Shown piece by piece: positions 1 through 11,600 of a DNA stretch of 64,000 bases (position 1 is the stretch's first letter; each line of letters begins with the position of its first letter). The stretch comes from Serilophus lunatus (taxonomy: Eukaryota > Chordata > Aves > Passeriformes > Eurylaimidae). The DNA is taken from the NCBI GenBank assembly GCA_013399895.1, contig VXBA01001826.1, positions 75,261-139,260 on the forward strand, read 5' to 3'. The position numbers and the translations under genes are program-made. Under the pieces are notes generated by a model. It did not search any database, was not told where the DNA came from, and saw only the letters and a program-made list of their open reading frames with translations.

Positions 1-11
1 CCCCCCCCCCC
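1..11. repeat. poly-C run at window edge
   Basis: Eleven C residues open the window directly before CR1-related sequence. Such a homopolymer may be a contig edge or a sequencing artefact; nothing else can be said from it. Confidence 0.6.
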
Positions 12-84
12 AAAGCCTGTGAGATGCTTACTAACAATTCCTTTCATTTTTCAGCCCTTACTGGAAACACAGCCTTCTTCATTC

Positions 85-595
85 CCTCCCTATACTGTGT
101 CCAGTTCTGGGCCCCTCAGTTTAGGAAGGATGTGAAGATGATTGAGCGTGTCCAGAGGAGAGCAACAAGGCTGGTGGGGGGCTTGGAGCACAAGCCCTAT
201 GAGGAACGATTGAGGGAGTTAGAGCTGTTTAGCCTGGAGAAAAGGAGGCTCAGAGGTGACCTTATCGCTCTCTACAACTTCCTGAAAGGAGGCTGTAGTC
301 AGGTGGGGGTTGGTCTCTTCCACCGGGCAGCAACCGACAGAACGAGAGGACACAGTCTCAAGCTGTGCCGACGAAGGTATAGGTTAGATATTAGAAAGAA
401 GTTTTTCACAGAAAGAATAATGAAGTATTGGAATAGTCTGCCCGGGGAGGTGGTGGAGTCACCATCTCTGGATGTGTTTAAAAAAAGGCTGGATGTGGCA
501 CGTGGTGACATGGTCTAGTCGAGGTGTTAGGGCAAGGGTTGGACTCGATGATCTTGGAGGTCTCTTCCAACCGAGTGATTCTGTGATTCTATAAA
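85..595 (+). mobile_element. CR1 LINE, 3' part with open C-terminal ORF2 frame
   Basis: This is the 3' end of a chicken-repeat-1 non-LTR retrotransposon. The frame ending at the TAG at 516-518 reads through the ORF2 C-terminal region downstream of the reverse transcriptase, with typical CR1 strings such as VQRRATRLVGGLEH, YEERLRELELFSLEKRRLRGD and RLDIRKKFFTERIMKYWN. After the stop comes the usual CR1 tail (gttggactcgatgatcttgg, ctcttccaaccg), ending in the short ATTCTGTGATTCT repeat. No 5' part is present, so it is a 5'-truncated, non-autonomous copy. The frame has no internal stop over about 140 residues, which suggests a younger insertion than the other CR1 pieces here. Confidence 0.93.
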
Positions 596-3500
596 CTCCA
601 GTTTACTTCCTTGATGCCAGTAACATCTCACTCAAATACTGTTTTTTATCAAAGGACTGAAGCTGCTTTTCTCCCTGCTCATTGGCTCTGGCTGTAATGT
701 GCTGTGTAGCCTTCTAGCCACGGCTCCTTTCCAAACTGAAATGGGAGTGGTAAGACCAAAGACAAGTTCCTTAATTAGTGAGATTCATTGCTGGTATCTC
801 GGCCCTGTCTGCCAGGCTGGAAGAGGAAAGAGATGGTATTTAGAGAGCCAGAAATTGTGGAACCAGTAACTCTCAAGCCTATAACCGAGTGTAACATGCT
901 GATGGCTGGCTGAAACTCTCAGCAGTTCACTTGGGCGTTGCTGAAATGCTCCAGTAGCTCTGCTGGGAAATAAACAGAGACAGACAGGTATGGACTCTAT
1001 AAATGGATCCCACCTGCAGAGCCCATCGAGCCTCCTGACAGATGCACATCTTGCAGGCTGCTGCCATTTGCTCTATTGTACAGTTTCAGGGATAGTTAAT
1101 GTTTGAAGATTAAATAGGCTTTTCAAGCAGGCTTTTAACACCATGAGACAGTCTTTTCTGACAGCACTTTTGCACATTTCGAATTTCTGATTCGTCTGTT
1201 TTTAATCTGATCCCTTGCTTCAGACTCATTCTCAGAGTGCAAACTGTGCTCTCATCCAGAGGGACTCCTTCTTTGAGATTATTGTGATAAATGTTTGTAT
1301 TCAGCTTCCTACCAACTTGAATTCCTCAAGGGAAAATTCTCTCCGGGAAATCTATTGATGTTCAAAGGATTGAGTTGTGAGGATTTGAAGATCCAAATCT
1401 CAGAACTTTATCCTGCCAAGGAGTAGAAACCAAGTCTTGTATGATTTTATAATGGCAAGTCTCACCACACCTGCTGAGTTTAAGTTTTGAGTTTTCTGCT
1501 TCTTCCTTAGAAGGAACTGGCAGCACAGGCTAAATCTTGTTTTTCTCATCTCATTTCTGTTTGCTTGCCTTCACCCAATGACTGTGTTTTTGCAAAGAAC
1601 TTAGGAATAAAAGTTACTGTGCCCACAGCAGTAATGGACAACGTAATTAAATGACTAATGATCAACTTACTTGTCATCTGCTTTAGTTCTGCCACTTGGG
1701 ATAAGACATTTGAACCAAAATGGGTCCCATCCTGCTGCTAAGATTGCAAATCCAAGGAAAAAAACAAACCTTCTTAATCTTTTTCTGTTCTGTTTAATTT
1801 ACCATTAGAGCATTTGCCACAAGTTAGTCACCATCACATCTCTCAAGTAAAAAAAAAACAAGAGAGGGAATAGCTGTGTGGGGCTCTCTTGGGAGTGGTG
1901 GAGGGTGGAGAAGCTGGGGACCAACAACCACCATCTGTGCCACTTTTTTTGGAAGAGTGCAAAAAAGCTTTTGAGAGCTGAGAATATGGGATGGGTTTGA
2001 TAAGTTACTTCTGGCTGTCATTAGTTTCACAAGGTGATCAGGACCATTTCACACGCTGCTCAGCTTATCTGAAGCTGTATGTTGTGCAAGTGGAATAGAT
2101 AGGGGTGATTTTTTAAAGCGTGGCATGGAGTCTGGGGGAGGTAAAGCTAAGAGGAAATCAATACCTGGGAAATTGCTTCAGGATCCTGACTCTGTGTCCT
2201 TTGCCAGCGAAGGATTGGCACTGAAATAAAAGTAGCTGGTATGTGCTTCACCCAAGGACCCTAGGGAGGGCAGGTCTGCTTGGTGTGACTTCAAAATCCA
2301 GCTGTTGCAACTTCAGAAGACACCTGTGGCATCTCATACTTGGCTGGCGTAGGCTCAGGTTTAAAGGGCAAAAAGAGAGGTACCCACTGCGTGTTGCTAA
2401 TGTGGTGATCTGTGGGAGGTAATGAGCATTACGTGCCTCTGGTTTGGGAGCCAGAGGACGCTGCCAGTACTAGTTATGGTAAGCAGAAGAGGTGGGGGGA
2501 AACTGGGAAAGTTCTAGGGGCAAATGAAAAGATACTCTAAAGAGGAAAAAGGTGTTAATTTTGCGAAACAAGTTTCTCAACTGATGTGCCAAGTTATTAT
2601 TGATACTACCCCTAAAATGATGTTCCCATGAGGAATGCTGTCACACAGACAGCATGTTCAGCCTTTGAATGCCACTGTCCCAAAGTTCTGTGGCTATGGG
2701 GAGCACAGATCTGCAGCCAGAGTCCCCCCCTCCTATGCCTGCAGGGGACACCAGCTCTACGTGTGTGACTGCCCTACTGAAAAAAAGGACCACGGGAACA
2801 GAGACTATAGTTGCCAGATGCAAAACTGGCTCCAAACAAGTCTGGATCCTATCACTGTGGCATCTTCATCCGGGGATGTCTGGAGCCAAAGCACCCCAGA
2901 TGGGACTCACACTAGGGCAGAGCTGCCAGTAGCAAGTGGGAATCACAGACATTTCTGCTGCACAAACAGCTTCACCAGCCAGAGGGAGAGCTCACGGAGT
3001 CTGATGGGGGAGCTCTGCAAATGACCCTTCTGAGTCCTGAGAAGACAGGAAGGTTTTGACTGAAGCTGGGACAGGAAATCCCTGGGACAGAAAAACTGCT
3101 CTATTTATGCTGTTTCAGAACTCCTAAGCTGGATGCACCCAACAAAGCCTGGAGGGTTATTAGAAATTTCTGCTGCCTCCTGCAATTATCTGAATTCATA
3201 AAGAGAGCTTGTTGTTGGAGTCTTGCTGGGTCCAGCTGTGCACAACAGGAACCCAACCCAGGCAGCACAAGGAAACCCCTGGGATGATGGGGCTTTACAC
3301 AGCCTTCTCTGAAAGCAGCTCACTCGAGATACCAACACGGATCACAGCCCTCCTAATCCAAGCTGGGCAGCAGGCAGCTATAAACAAGTCAGTTGTAGAC
3401 TGATTCTCCTTGATCCGAGAGATATTGTCTGGTACTGTACAGCATCTCTGTGTAAGGCATGGGACCAGGTGGATGTGGAATTAGCTCAAAACCACACCAC

Positions 3501-5150
3501 GGGATAATACCTTGAAATAGTGTTGGCTCTCAACTGGTTTAACAACATGGTCTGATTCATCTGTTCAGCGACTGCAGCACCAAGACAGTGGAAAAAAAAT
3601 AAGTCATGCTGAAAAATTAGTGCAACTGGCCTCACACATGACAGAACATGAACAGATTGTTTCAAAAAAGCAAACAAAAATCCCTTTTTCAGTTTGCAGA
3701 CAGCGCACAGCTGTGTGCACCAGGACAGGGATTTTGGAAAATCTGCCCTGTGCTACCCAGAAATCTTCTCCAGTGCCCACCAGTGGATTACACAGATGAC
3801 ATACCTGCCTGATTTGCAGGGCAGATCTTCTCCCCATGAACAGGCTGGCACCGTTTCCTTTTACAGCTGGAGGGAGGCAGTAGTTCTTGCTTCTTTTCAT
3901 ATTGCTGTTCTGTTTCTGGACTCCACTAGACAGACCCTGGTCAGCTGCTCAGTTCTGGGCCAGCTCAAGCTCCTGCTTTGGTCTGCTCAATACTTCAACA
4001 TGATTTCTTTAGCCTAGCCCTGATTTGATATGAAAGGGAATGTGAGCCTTTGGAGTACTCACAGCAATACCACCACAATAACTTGGTGTGCTGAGCTCAC
4101 TGTAGCCTTTCTGGCTGTGGGGTTACTCTTAGTGGGAGCCCATGCTTTGGAGCAGGGATATTGCTTCATTAAGAAATGAGCCATAATCACAGTGGTGATT
4201 TCTCACCTCAGTAAGAAGCAGAGGGGCAATGGCAGAGTTAGACCAGCGCTGGATGCTCCTGCCTGCACACCCAGACACCCATGTGCACACCAGCTGCACA
4301 TCCTTCCTACAATCCCTGTCTGCTCCTGACAGCTGTGATGTGCTCTGGTGCAAGGTATTTGGCAGCAGGCACACATGAATCACTTCACCTGCTGAAACTT
4401 CTTTCCAGCATCGAGTCACGCAACCCCTGAGACGGGAAGGATCTGGGTCCCCATCAATTCTGGTTATTGTAAAGTCAGTATGAAAAATCTGGGAGGTGGA
4501 GCTCATGCTGGCACCTCATTTTTAACTCCTCTGAACTGTCCCGGTCTTCTTGGCGCCAAGGCTCTGTGTTCTTTTGAATGGGGCTTTCATAAACCTTGTT
4601 CCAGGAATGAAAACAGCTGCCAGTGCACGCAGCACCTCAGGGAAGACCCCTGCCTTTTCCCAGAGCACACGAACAGAGCAGGGCTCTCTGGCTGCTTTGT
4701 GTGCTTGATGTGAAGCTGTGATGTTTGTGAGAGACTGAAGCGTGAACTGCCCTGCTAATGCAGGTGTGAGTAACAAAGGAAAAGGAGGGAGAGGCTGATA
4801 ATTAAAGCAAAATAAAATAGCAAAAAGATAAAACCTCCTGTTAGGCAGTGTGAGAAAGTATTAATGGTTAACTCACTCTCATTGTGGAGTAGAAGGAAAA
4901 AACGCAATTGCAAAGGGAAAGAGAAGTTTACCTTGCGAAGGGAAATTGTCATTCACTCTGCCAGATTATTGCTGTTTTTATTTGCTGTTCACTCTTTGAG
5001 GGATAAAGAGAAAGTGTGCAAAGCACCCTCGATTAGAGGCATAACCTTCTCCCCGCGCACACACACAGAAAGAGGATGCTAAACACAGCCTCTGAAATTC
5101 AGGAGGATAATTGATTCTGTGACGCGTGGAAGCCCACAGGACTCCTGAGG
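596..5150. other. gene-free 5' flank of GHRH
   Basis: About 4.5 kb with no recognisable exon, RNA gene or further CR1 copy. The longest open frames (for example 2635-3024) have no recognisable domain and overlap frames on the other strand. In mammals I recall MANBAL and SRC lying beyond GHRH on this side; no exon of either is visible. Confidence 0.6.
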
Positions 5151-5159
5151 GAGCACAGG

Positions 5160-5167
5160 TATAAAAA
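5160..5167 (+). promoter_or_regulatory. GHRH: TATA box of GHRH
   Basis: TATAAAAA lies about 30 bp before the presumed transcription start and about 210 bp before a consensus splice donor at 5378. An AT-rich homeodomain-type site (ggataattgattc, 5104-5116) lies about 55 bp upstream. In mammals the homeodomain factor GSX1 (Gsh-1) is reported to activate GHRH, so this is a plausible control site; that link is inference. Confidence 0.65.
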
Positions 5168-5189
5168 GCAGAGATGCACCTCCCTGGCA

Positions 5190-5377
5190 GCCAGAGGACA
5201 GCTGGGGGGAGATCCGAGAGTGTCCTCCCTGCCCAGCACGAGTCCGGCTCCTGCCCAGCACTGTGGGGCACGGACCAGCAGGTTCAGCAGCTCCTGAGGA
5301 GAAGTTGTATTTGCAACAGGGGAAGGAAACACCTGGGCAGGAGCTGATCTAGGAAGCGCTTGTGTTCTGCTGGAACG
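5190..5377 (+). other. GHRH: GHRH non-coding exon 1 (5' UTR)
   Basis: The 3' edge is a perfect donor, AACG|GTAAGT, at 5377/5378. The 5' edge is estimated as 30 bp below the TATA box. The segment has no initiator leading into a long frame. It would splice over a 3.2 kb intron to the acceptor at 8547/8548, just before the GHRH start codon. An untranslated first exon is normal for GHRH genes. No other gene is visible that could use this TATA box and donor pair. Confidence 0.6.
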
Positions 5378-8300
5378 GTAAGTGGGAGCCTCTCTCTTTC
5401 TGTTTAACAAGATACTGTCTATTTTTAAGTGGGAGACAATAAAGTTATACTGAAATGCAGTCAAAGCTGGCATCAGGAATTAGCTTTGCCTGGTAGAATA
5501 GTCATTGTACCATTCCAAGTTTTTGTACCAAGTTATAGAATGAAACAATAATTGAACCACAGGAAAAATGCAAACCAACAGAATTATAATATAGATGGGC
5601 TCTGTAAAAACATGTTAGATGCTTATTAATGATGGCTCAGTTTTTCTTTTTTGCTACACCAATGTGAATTCCTTTTACTCTGGCAAATGAATGGTGTTTT
5701 ACTCACCCAGCAACGAAACTGTGTTTGAGCCAAATCCAGGTGTGAGGAGAATCACAACAGTGTTACAGGTAATGTGAAGCCAGATACAACGAGGCAGAGG
5801 GAGGCACTTAAAAGGATTTCTGCTTTTCTAATGTAGCATTTCAGAGTATAAAAGTCTCAGCTTTATAAAACAGCAGGCATAGGAAAAGCTTCATTTCATC
5901 TACATAGAGGTATTTTTAAGACTGCTCAGGTTAAGGTTTCAGAAGTGGTAAGAGATACCCATCTCTCCAACATCACTGTCACAATGCTGCTGTTGCACAG
6001 GATGGAACGAAGCTATTATGCTTCATCTGATGGAATGGTACTAAAAGCTCTTCATCTTAAGGGGAATTCATTTATTAATCATTTTCTTACATACTGCCAG
6101 AATGGAAAGTGAGCTGTCTCTCATCTCAGGAGAATGTTGAAGGTGACAATGTTTTGCAGAGCTGTCAAGCTGCCTGCACTCAGGGTGACACTTCAATTCC
6201 ACAGCTTCTCCTCTGAAATGGCAGACACTTCTGGGATGGGGTGTAAGACTTTCATTTCAGATTTATTCCTGGGGGAAAAAGGGAGACAGACATACTCCAA
6301 AAGCTGGATGAGAAGCAGCCTGTACCTAAGGGAGAGAAGGCAAAGCAAGACAGGGGAAGAAAGACAAAGCCAGAAACAAACAAACAATTCCAAAGAAACT
6401 AATAGCAGAGAAAGAAACAAAACCATCTCAAAGATTCAAAAAGTGTTTCTGGAGAAAATGTCAACATCCAAAGAAGAGAAACCAGAGACAGAAAGAAAGT
6501 GGTAATCAGGGCTGTATCCTAGGAAGAGGAAAGGGAAGCAGACAGTGTTGGGCTGGGTTTTCATTTACACTGACACTCAATTTCTCAGCTCACACAGAAG
6601 CTTCTCTGGCACTGATTAAGTTTCCTGGTTGGCACTTTCTATAAATGCTGGTGCCACAGTCTCCCGGTACCCCATGACAGGTGGTTTAGATCATTCCCTC
6701 TGTCTAGAAAGATCTGATTTGGGATTTGCCTGGAAGATACTCAGGGAGAGACACAGGAGATGCATGCTTTTTCAAGTTCAAATCAAAAAGGAGAAAAAAG
6801 TGAAGCAGTAAATTTGCTCTAAAAGCAGAAGCCCTGTAAGTCTAAGTCCCTTTTTTCCTTCTTTTAAGCATTCCTTGTCTCTCTGAGGGGCCAAAGTGAT
6901 TCTGTAATAGTCCAGGAGGTAGGAGATGCCATCTATGAGCACTAGAAGCTCTGCAGGGGTCGGGCGCTACTGTGCTGCTCCCAGGGAAACTGGTCCCTCG
7001 CTGGGAGCACAGCAGCTGGAAACAGAGACTGGGCTGAGAATGAGTTTGTGATAAGAAACCCATTTCTTAGTGCAACATCTTTTCCCATGTCTGTCCGTGC
7101 ACCTCTGACACTGCCACTAATGCTATTATTCTATTAAAAATTCTATTATTAACTTCCACAGTGTCAAGATTGGACTTGCAAGACCACTAGTCCTTAATTA
7201 GCCTCCCTCTCTCTATGCTCTGTCTGAGCACTAAAACAGAGGTCACTGCTAATGTTTTCCATCAGAAAGAGCTTCCCATCAGCAAAACCCACTGATGGGA
7301 AAGTTCACTTGGGCAATCACAAGTTCAACCAAACCCTTTCCATTTGGAAGCAGCTCCTTTTGCAGGAAAGTATTGTTACACATTTGGAAGGGGTTTGGGG
7401 TTTTTTTCCTCCCCTCTTATGGAGATGAAACGTCTTTCTGTTCTTTTCTTGTGTAAAATAAGACAGGGAACCTTGGTATTTTAAAGGTTTCTGTTCACAT
7501 TCTTAAAGAATCTTTTTTTGAGCAAAAGATGAATCTCTTTCAATCAAAACTCAAGAAGAGCATTCACTGAAATACCTTCCTACTGTCCCTCGCTTCCAAG
7601 GACAAAGGCATGGCTTTCAGCTCCCAGGGTGTGTGACCTCAGGCGACTGTCCTGAGTCATTCGCAGCTCTTCAGCCAACCCCAGGACACGAAGCACCATC
7701 CCACCTTCCACCAAAGCCGGTGCTCAGAGCTGCGTAGGCGCCTCGAGAGTGGCAGGTGAGGGGAGGTCCTTTCCACACAGCAGCAGTTCAGACCTCCCAG
7801 AGGGACATTTTTCTGTCCACTCCTCCCTCCACCCAAGCATGACTGAAGGAACAGTCTATGGGTTTGGTTTTTTTTGCCTTGGATAAATGGCATTGCCAGG
7901 GTTACCTCTGTGCCAGTATTAGCTCTCTAGACAGGAATTTTATTTGTACTTCCCTGATTCCCCCCAATCTCTGGAGAGCCAGCAAGGCAGCCCAGTCAAG
8001 CTGTTAGGCAGGGAGCTGTGCCATACAGGTACAGCCATGTGAGAAGAGGAAAGGAGAGGTCCCAGGGGCTGGTTGCAGATGGTCCTGTGCAGGCATTGAG
8101 GTTCCTTTCACATCCCTGCTAACTGCTGCCCTCCATCAGGTGCTTTTACAGCCTGTGCAGAGGTCCCTCGGGCTCATCAGACTGAGAGTAATCCTTAGTG
8201 ATCCCTGGAGCTCACCCCAGTCTCAGCCCTCCTTCAGCCACAGCAGTGGGACAGGTACAAATGGGGGTCCCACAGCGTCAAACCCTCCTGATTGGTCCCG

Positions 8301-8547
8301 TCTTCCAATCCAAAGGAGTCACCAGCTCCCTTAGGAGGCACACAGAGCCACTGCTTCCAGAAATTGTACTCCCTGGAGAAGACTTTGCCAAGTCATCTCT
8401 GCATTGGGAAATGCTACCAGAAACAGAGGCGTATTTCCAGATCTTTGGTGACAAAAAGTGAGCAGAGGGACTGAGAACACTAAGGTGGCACTTGGCCTTC
8501 CCTCCTGGCCCAGAGCACTTCACTGCCCTCAGACTGCTCTGTTTTAG

Positions 8548-8647
8548 GTGACTCCAAAGGGTGGAAGATGCTGGATAAAGCCACCCTGCTCCTGTTCCTG
8601 CATTTGGTTGCATGCTCCATCTCCTCTCCTCTCTACCCAGCTCTCAG
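8548..8647 (+). CDS. GHRH: GHRH exon 2: start codon and signal peptide
   Basis: The acceptor is ctgttttag|GTGACTCC at 8547/8548, and the donor is CTCTCAG|GTAAGT. Coding starts at ATG 8568 after 20 nt of 5' UTR and runs 80 nt in phase 2. It encodes a hydrophobic signal peptide ending near SISSPLYP. This is the only ATG in the exon in frame with the downstream exons. Confidence 0.93.
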
Positions 8648-11600
8648 GTAAGTACTAGGTGCTTTATCCACAGTGTCACTCTCTGCTTCGTCTCTGACCT
8701 TGTGCAAAATAAGCACATACCAAATTAAGGTTGCCAGCACTTCTGAAAGCCAGAGGAACTCCAGATGTGTTGCTAAGTCTATTTCTTTGCCCCGTCTCAA
8801 TTTTTGGGTACACTGCTAGCCTAGGGGTGGTTTCCAAAGAGGCAGGCACCTGACAGAATATTTCTGCCTGAACAGTTGGTTTTAAAATGGAATGCTGGGC
8901 TCTATAAAGGGAAATCTGGCAATCTCAGAGCAGGCAGCACCACCAGCTCCATCACTGATTAAAATTTGTGGCTGCAGGGCACCTGCACTGAAGTCAGAAC
9001 TGCAGATACTCTAGTACATGAACAGCTGCCTATTAATATTTCAAGTATTTCATTGTCAACTCTTAGAATTTGTGATATTTCTTTCTACCACTACAAATTG
9101 ACAGAAGCACAAAATGGAGCATTGGCTTCTCTAATGTGGATTTGCAACGTGCCATAGAAAATGCTTTGGCTTTGTGCCAAGGCCATGGCACAATGACACC
9201 AGAATCTCTGGAATTTTGCTCAAGGATGCTGGGAGCTCAGTGAGGGGTAAGTGTGTTAGAAGCAGCTCTATCAGTCATCTTTTCACTGCTGAAAGAGCTT
9301 CAGGGCAGTTCCTAGCTGGAGAGAGAGTGACAGACGATACTTGCATTAGTGATAAGACAGGATGGCAAAAGGAGAAGGAAAAAACATGAGACTAGGGAAT
9401 AATGGTCAAGAAGACTGAGCCCCAGCTGGAAACCAGGCACATCTCACAGTATGCCTGGGGTTTGTCTTTCAGGTACAGTCCAGGGCCAGTTGCTGGCAAG
9501 TCAATGAACTTCCAGCTACAGCACAGCAGCCCATTGAAGAACCAAAACTCCTCGACAGAGGAACAGGAGGAGGAGGGTTTGTTAACAGAGCCCACTGAGA
9601 AAAGGTTTGTACCTCACCTTTCAGCCCTGCTGCTGCAGAGTGCACTGCTCACAATCTTCTCCCAGCCCAGGAGCACACAAGTAGGTCAGTTAGTCCCAAA
9701 GGCATCACAAAGTCCAGGCTCTGTTGGAAGGACTCAGCTGAGCTCTGCAACCAGAACAGAAGGCTGGGACTCTGCTGGCTCTCACCATCACCCATCTCCA
9801 GAGCCACGTCCTGCTGTCCCCCACCAGAAGGAACATAAGCTCAGGGTTCTTGCAAGAAACAGAATTTTCCACTGAGCTCTGTGAATCCATCTGTACTGTT
9901 CCTTGAGTCTCTTCTTTCCACCTCTGCCTGGAGATGGAGGATGGTTATTTCTGCTGGAAGGACAGAGGACTTGAACTTACTTGGCACAAACCAAGGGGCT
10001 TGTGCTTCCCTTTCCTGTGGATTTTCTGGAATCCAGGTCTAACTACAGGCTAGAGACCTGCAGGAGGCTCCTGTCACCCTGTCCTGGACACAGCCTCCCA
10101 CGAGGTGACGGTGTGCTGCTGCAGAGCACAGGAATGTCCCAGCCCAGCTCTGCATTCTCCCAGCCTGCCATTCTCATTTCCACTAGTTTTCTAACCTCAC
10201 CTTTGGTTTGCAGGCACCTCTTACTTTTTTTTAGGGTAGACTCTGATTAAAAGACATTTTATTTTGCCTGCTGCCTCCATGTCAGGAATGAGCTCTCTTC
10301 AAAGCCTCCAACACTAACACAGTCCAATACTAAAAGGTGTTTGCTGTGGTTGCCTGTCCCTGATATCACCACTGCTACACCTGGTGTGTTATTTTTCACC
10401 TAGAGGTTCACTGATAACTCAGAGAGCACGTTGTGCTTGTCTTTCCCCCCTAGGATGCAGCGCCACGCTGATGCCATTTTCACCGACAACTACCGGAAAT
10501 TCTTGGGGCAGATTTCTGCCCGCAAATTCCTACAGACCATCATTGGCAAGAGGCTCGGGTAAGCCCCAGCATCCTGCTGTCCCAGGGCTGTGTTTTGCTT
10601 CTTACACTGGGCAGTTTCTTTCATGCACACAGCAGGGATAGCTGCCTTCCCCTGTGAGAGAAGCAATTTCTCCTGCTGTTCCACATCCTGAAAGGCATCC
10701 TGCATCCCTACATCTTGGATCCCCCTAATCACAGCTATCATTAAGCAGCCTAATTAATCCTTTCCTCCAAGGCTGTAAGCATCAGATCAGCTGAGAGTTC
10801 TACCATAATATCAAGGAACAATAATATTTGCAAGTAATGGTTGCAATGATCATTCACTGGTAGGAAACAGTTATCCCTGGCCTGGTTTGAACACAGAAAG
10901 GAGCCTCTCCACTACCTTCGCTTATACAGATCACTGACTGCCACTAAATAAGACCAACTGGCCAGATGTGAGTCAGCTCCATTGTATCGCCTATCACAGG
11001 AACAAATACCAGTTCCTCATTGAAATTAAGCAGAATGGCCTTAGGCTCGGACCCAGCAGGTTCCCTTGCTTTGCCAGAGCCAAACTTTGAGCGAGGGACA
11101 AAAAACCATCTCTGAAACAAAGATGTTTCTCATCTTCACCTAACAGAAGCAGTGGGAGCAGCCCAGAATTACAGGAATTCCTGACAAGGCGCCAGTCTGA
11201 CAGCATCCTGATGGACAGCCACTACCACCAACAGATGGTACTGAGGGACTTCCTGGGAGCCATCCTGCAGAACCAAAGGTAGGTGGGAATGAGTTCATTA
11301 TCTGCTCACCACAGTAATATGACAAGGTCCTTGTTGCTGCCTAGCTTCCAGATGTGAAGCTACTGGATTAAATATCAGTTCAGGTACAGTCAGGGAAAGA
11401 ATAAAGCTCTTGCATGACCCCAAGCAGGGGTCAGAACAGCCTGTCCTGAGCCAGCCCACACCACACACATTAGCACATCACCGTGCTGTCTTCTCAACCT
11501 CACAATTCAGTAAAATAGCAGTGGAAAAAAAAAGAGTTTCTTTCTCAATCCCAATTATGCCATCCCTGTCCTCTTCCTTGACAGGCCTCAGGACATCAGC

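Noticed and set aside
2635..3024. 129-codon + strand frame upstream of GHRH
   Set aside because: No homology recognised, no promoter or splice signals, and overlapping frames on both strands.
6134..6505. 123-codon Lys/Glu/Ser-rich + strand frame
   Set aside because: It lies in GHRH intron 1, in A-rich low-complexity DNA, without splice context.
9402..9875. 157-codon + strand frame covering GHRH exon 3
   Set aside because: Only 9473-9604 is exon. The rest is intron read-through past good splice sites on both sides.
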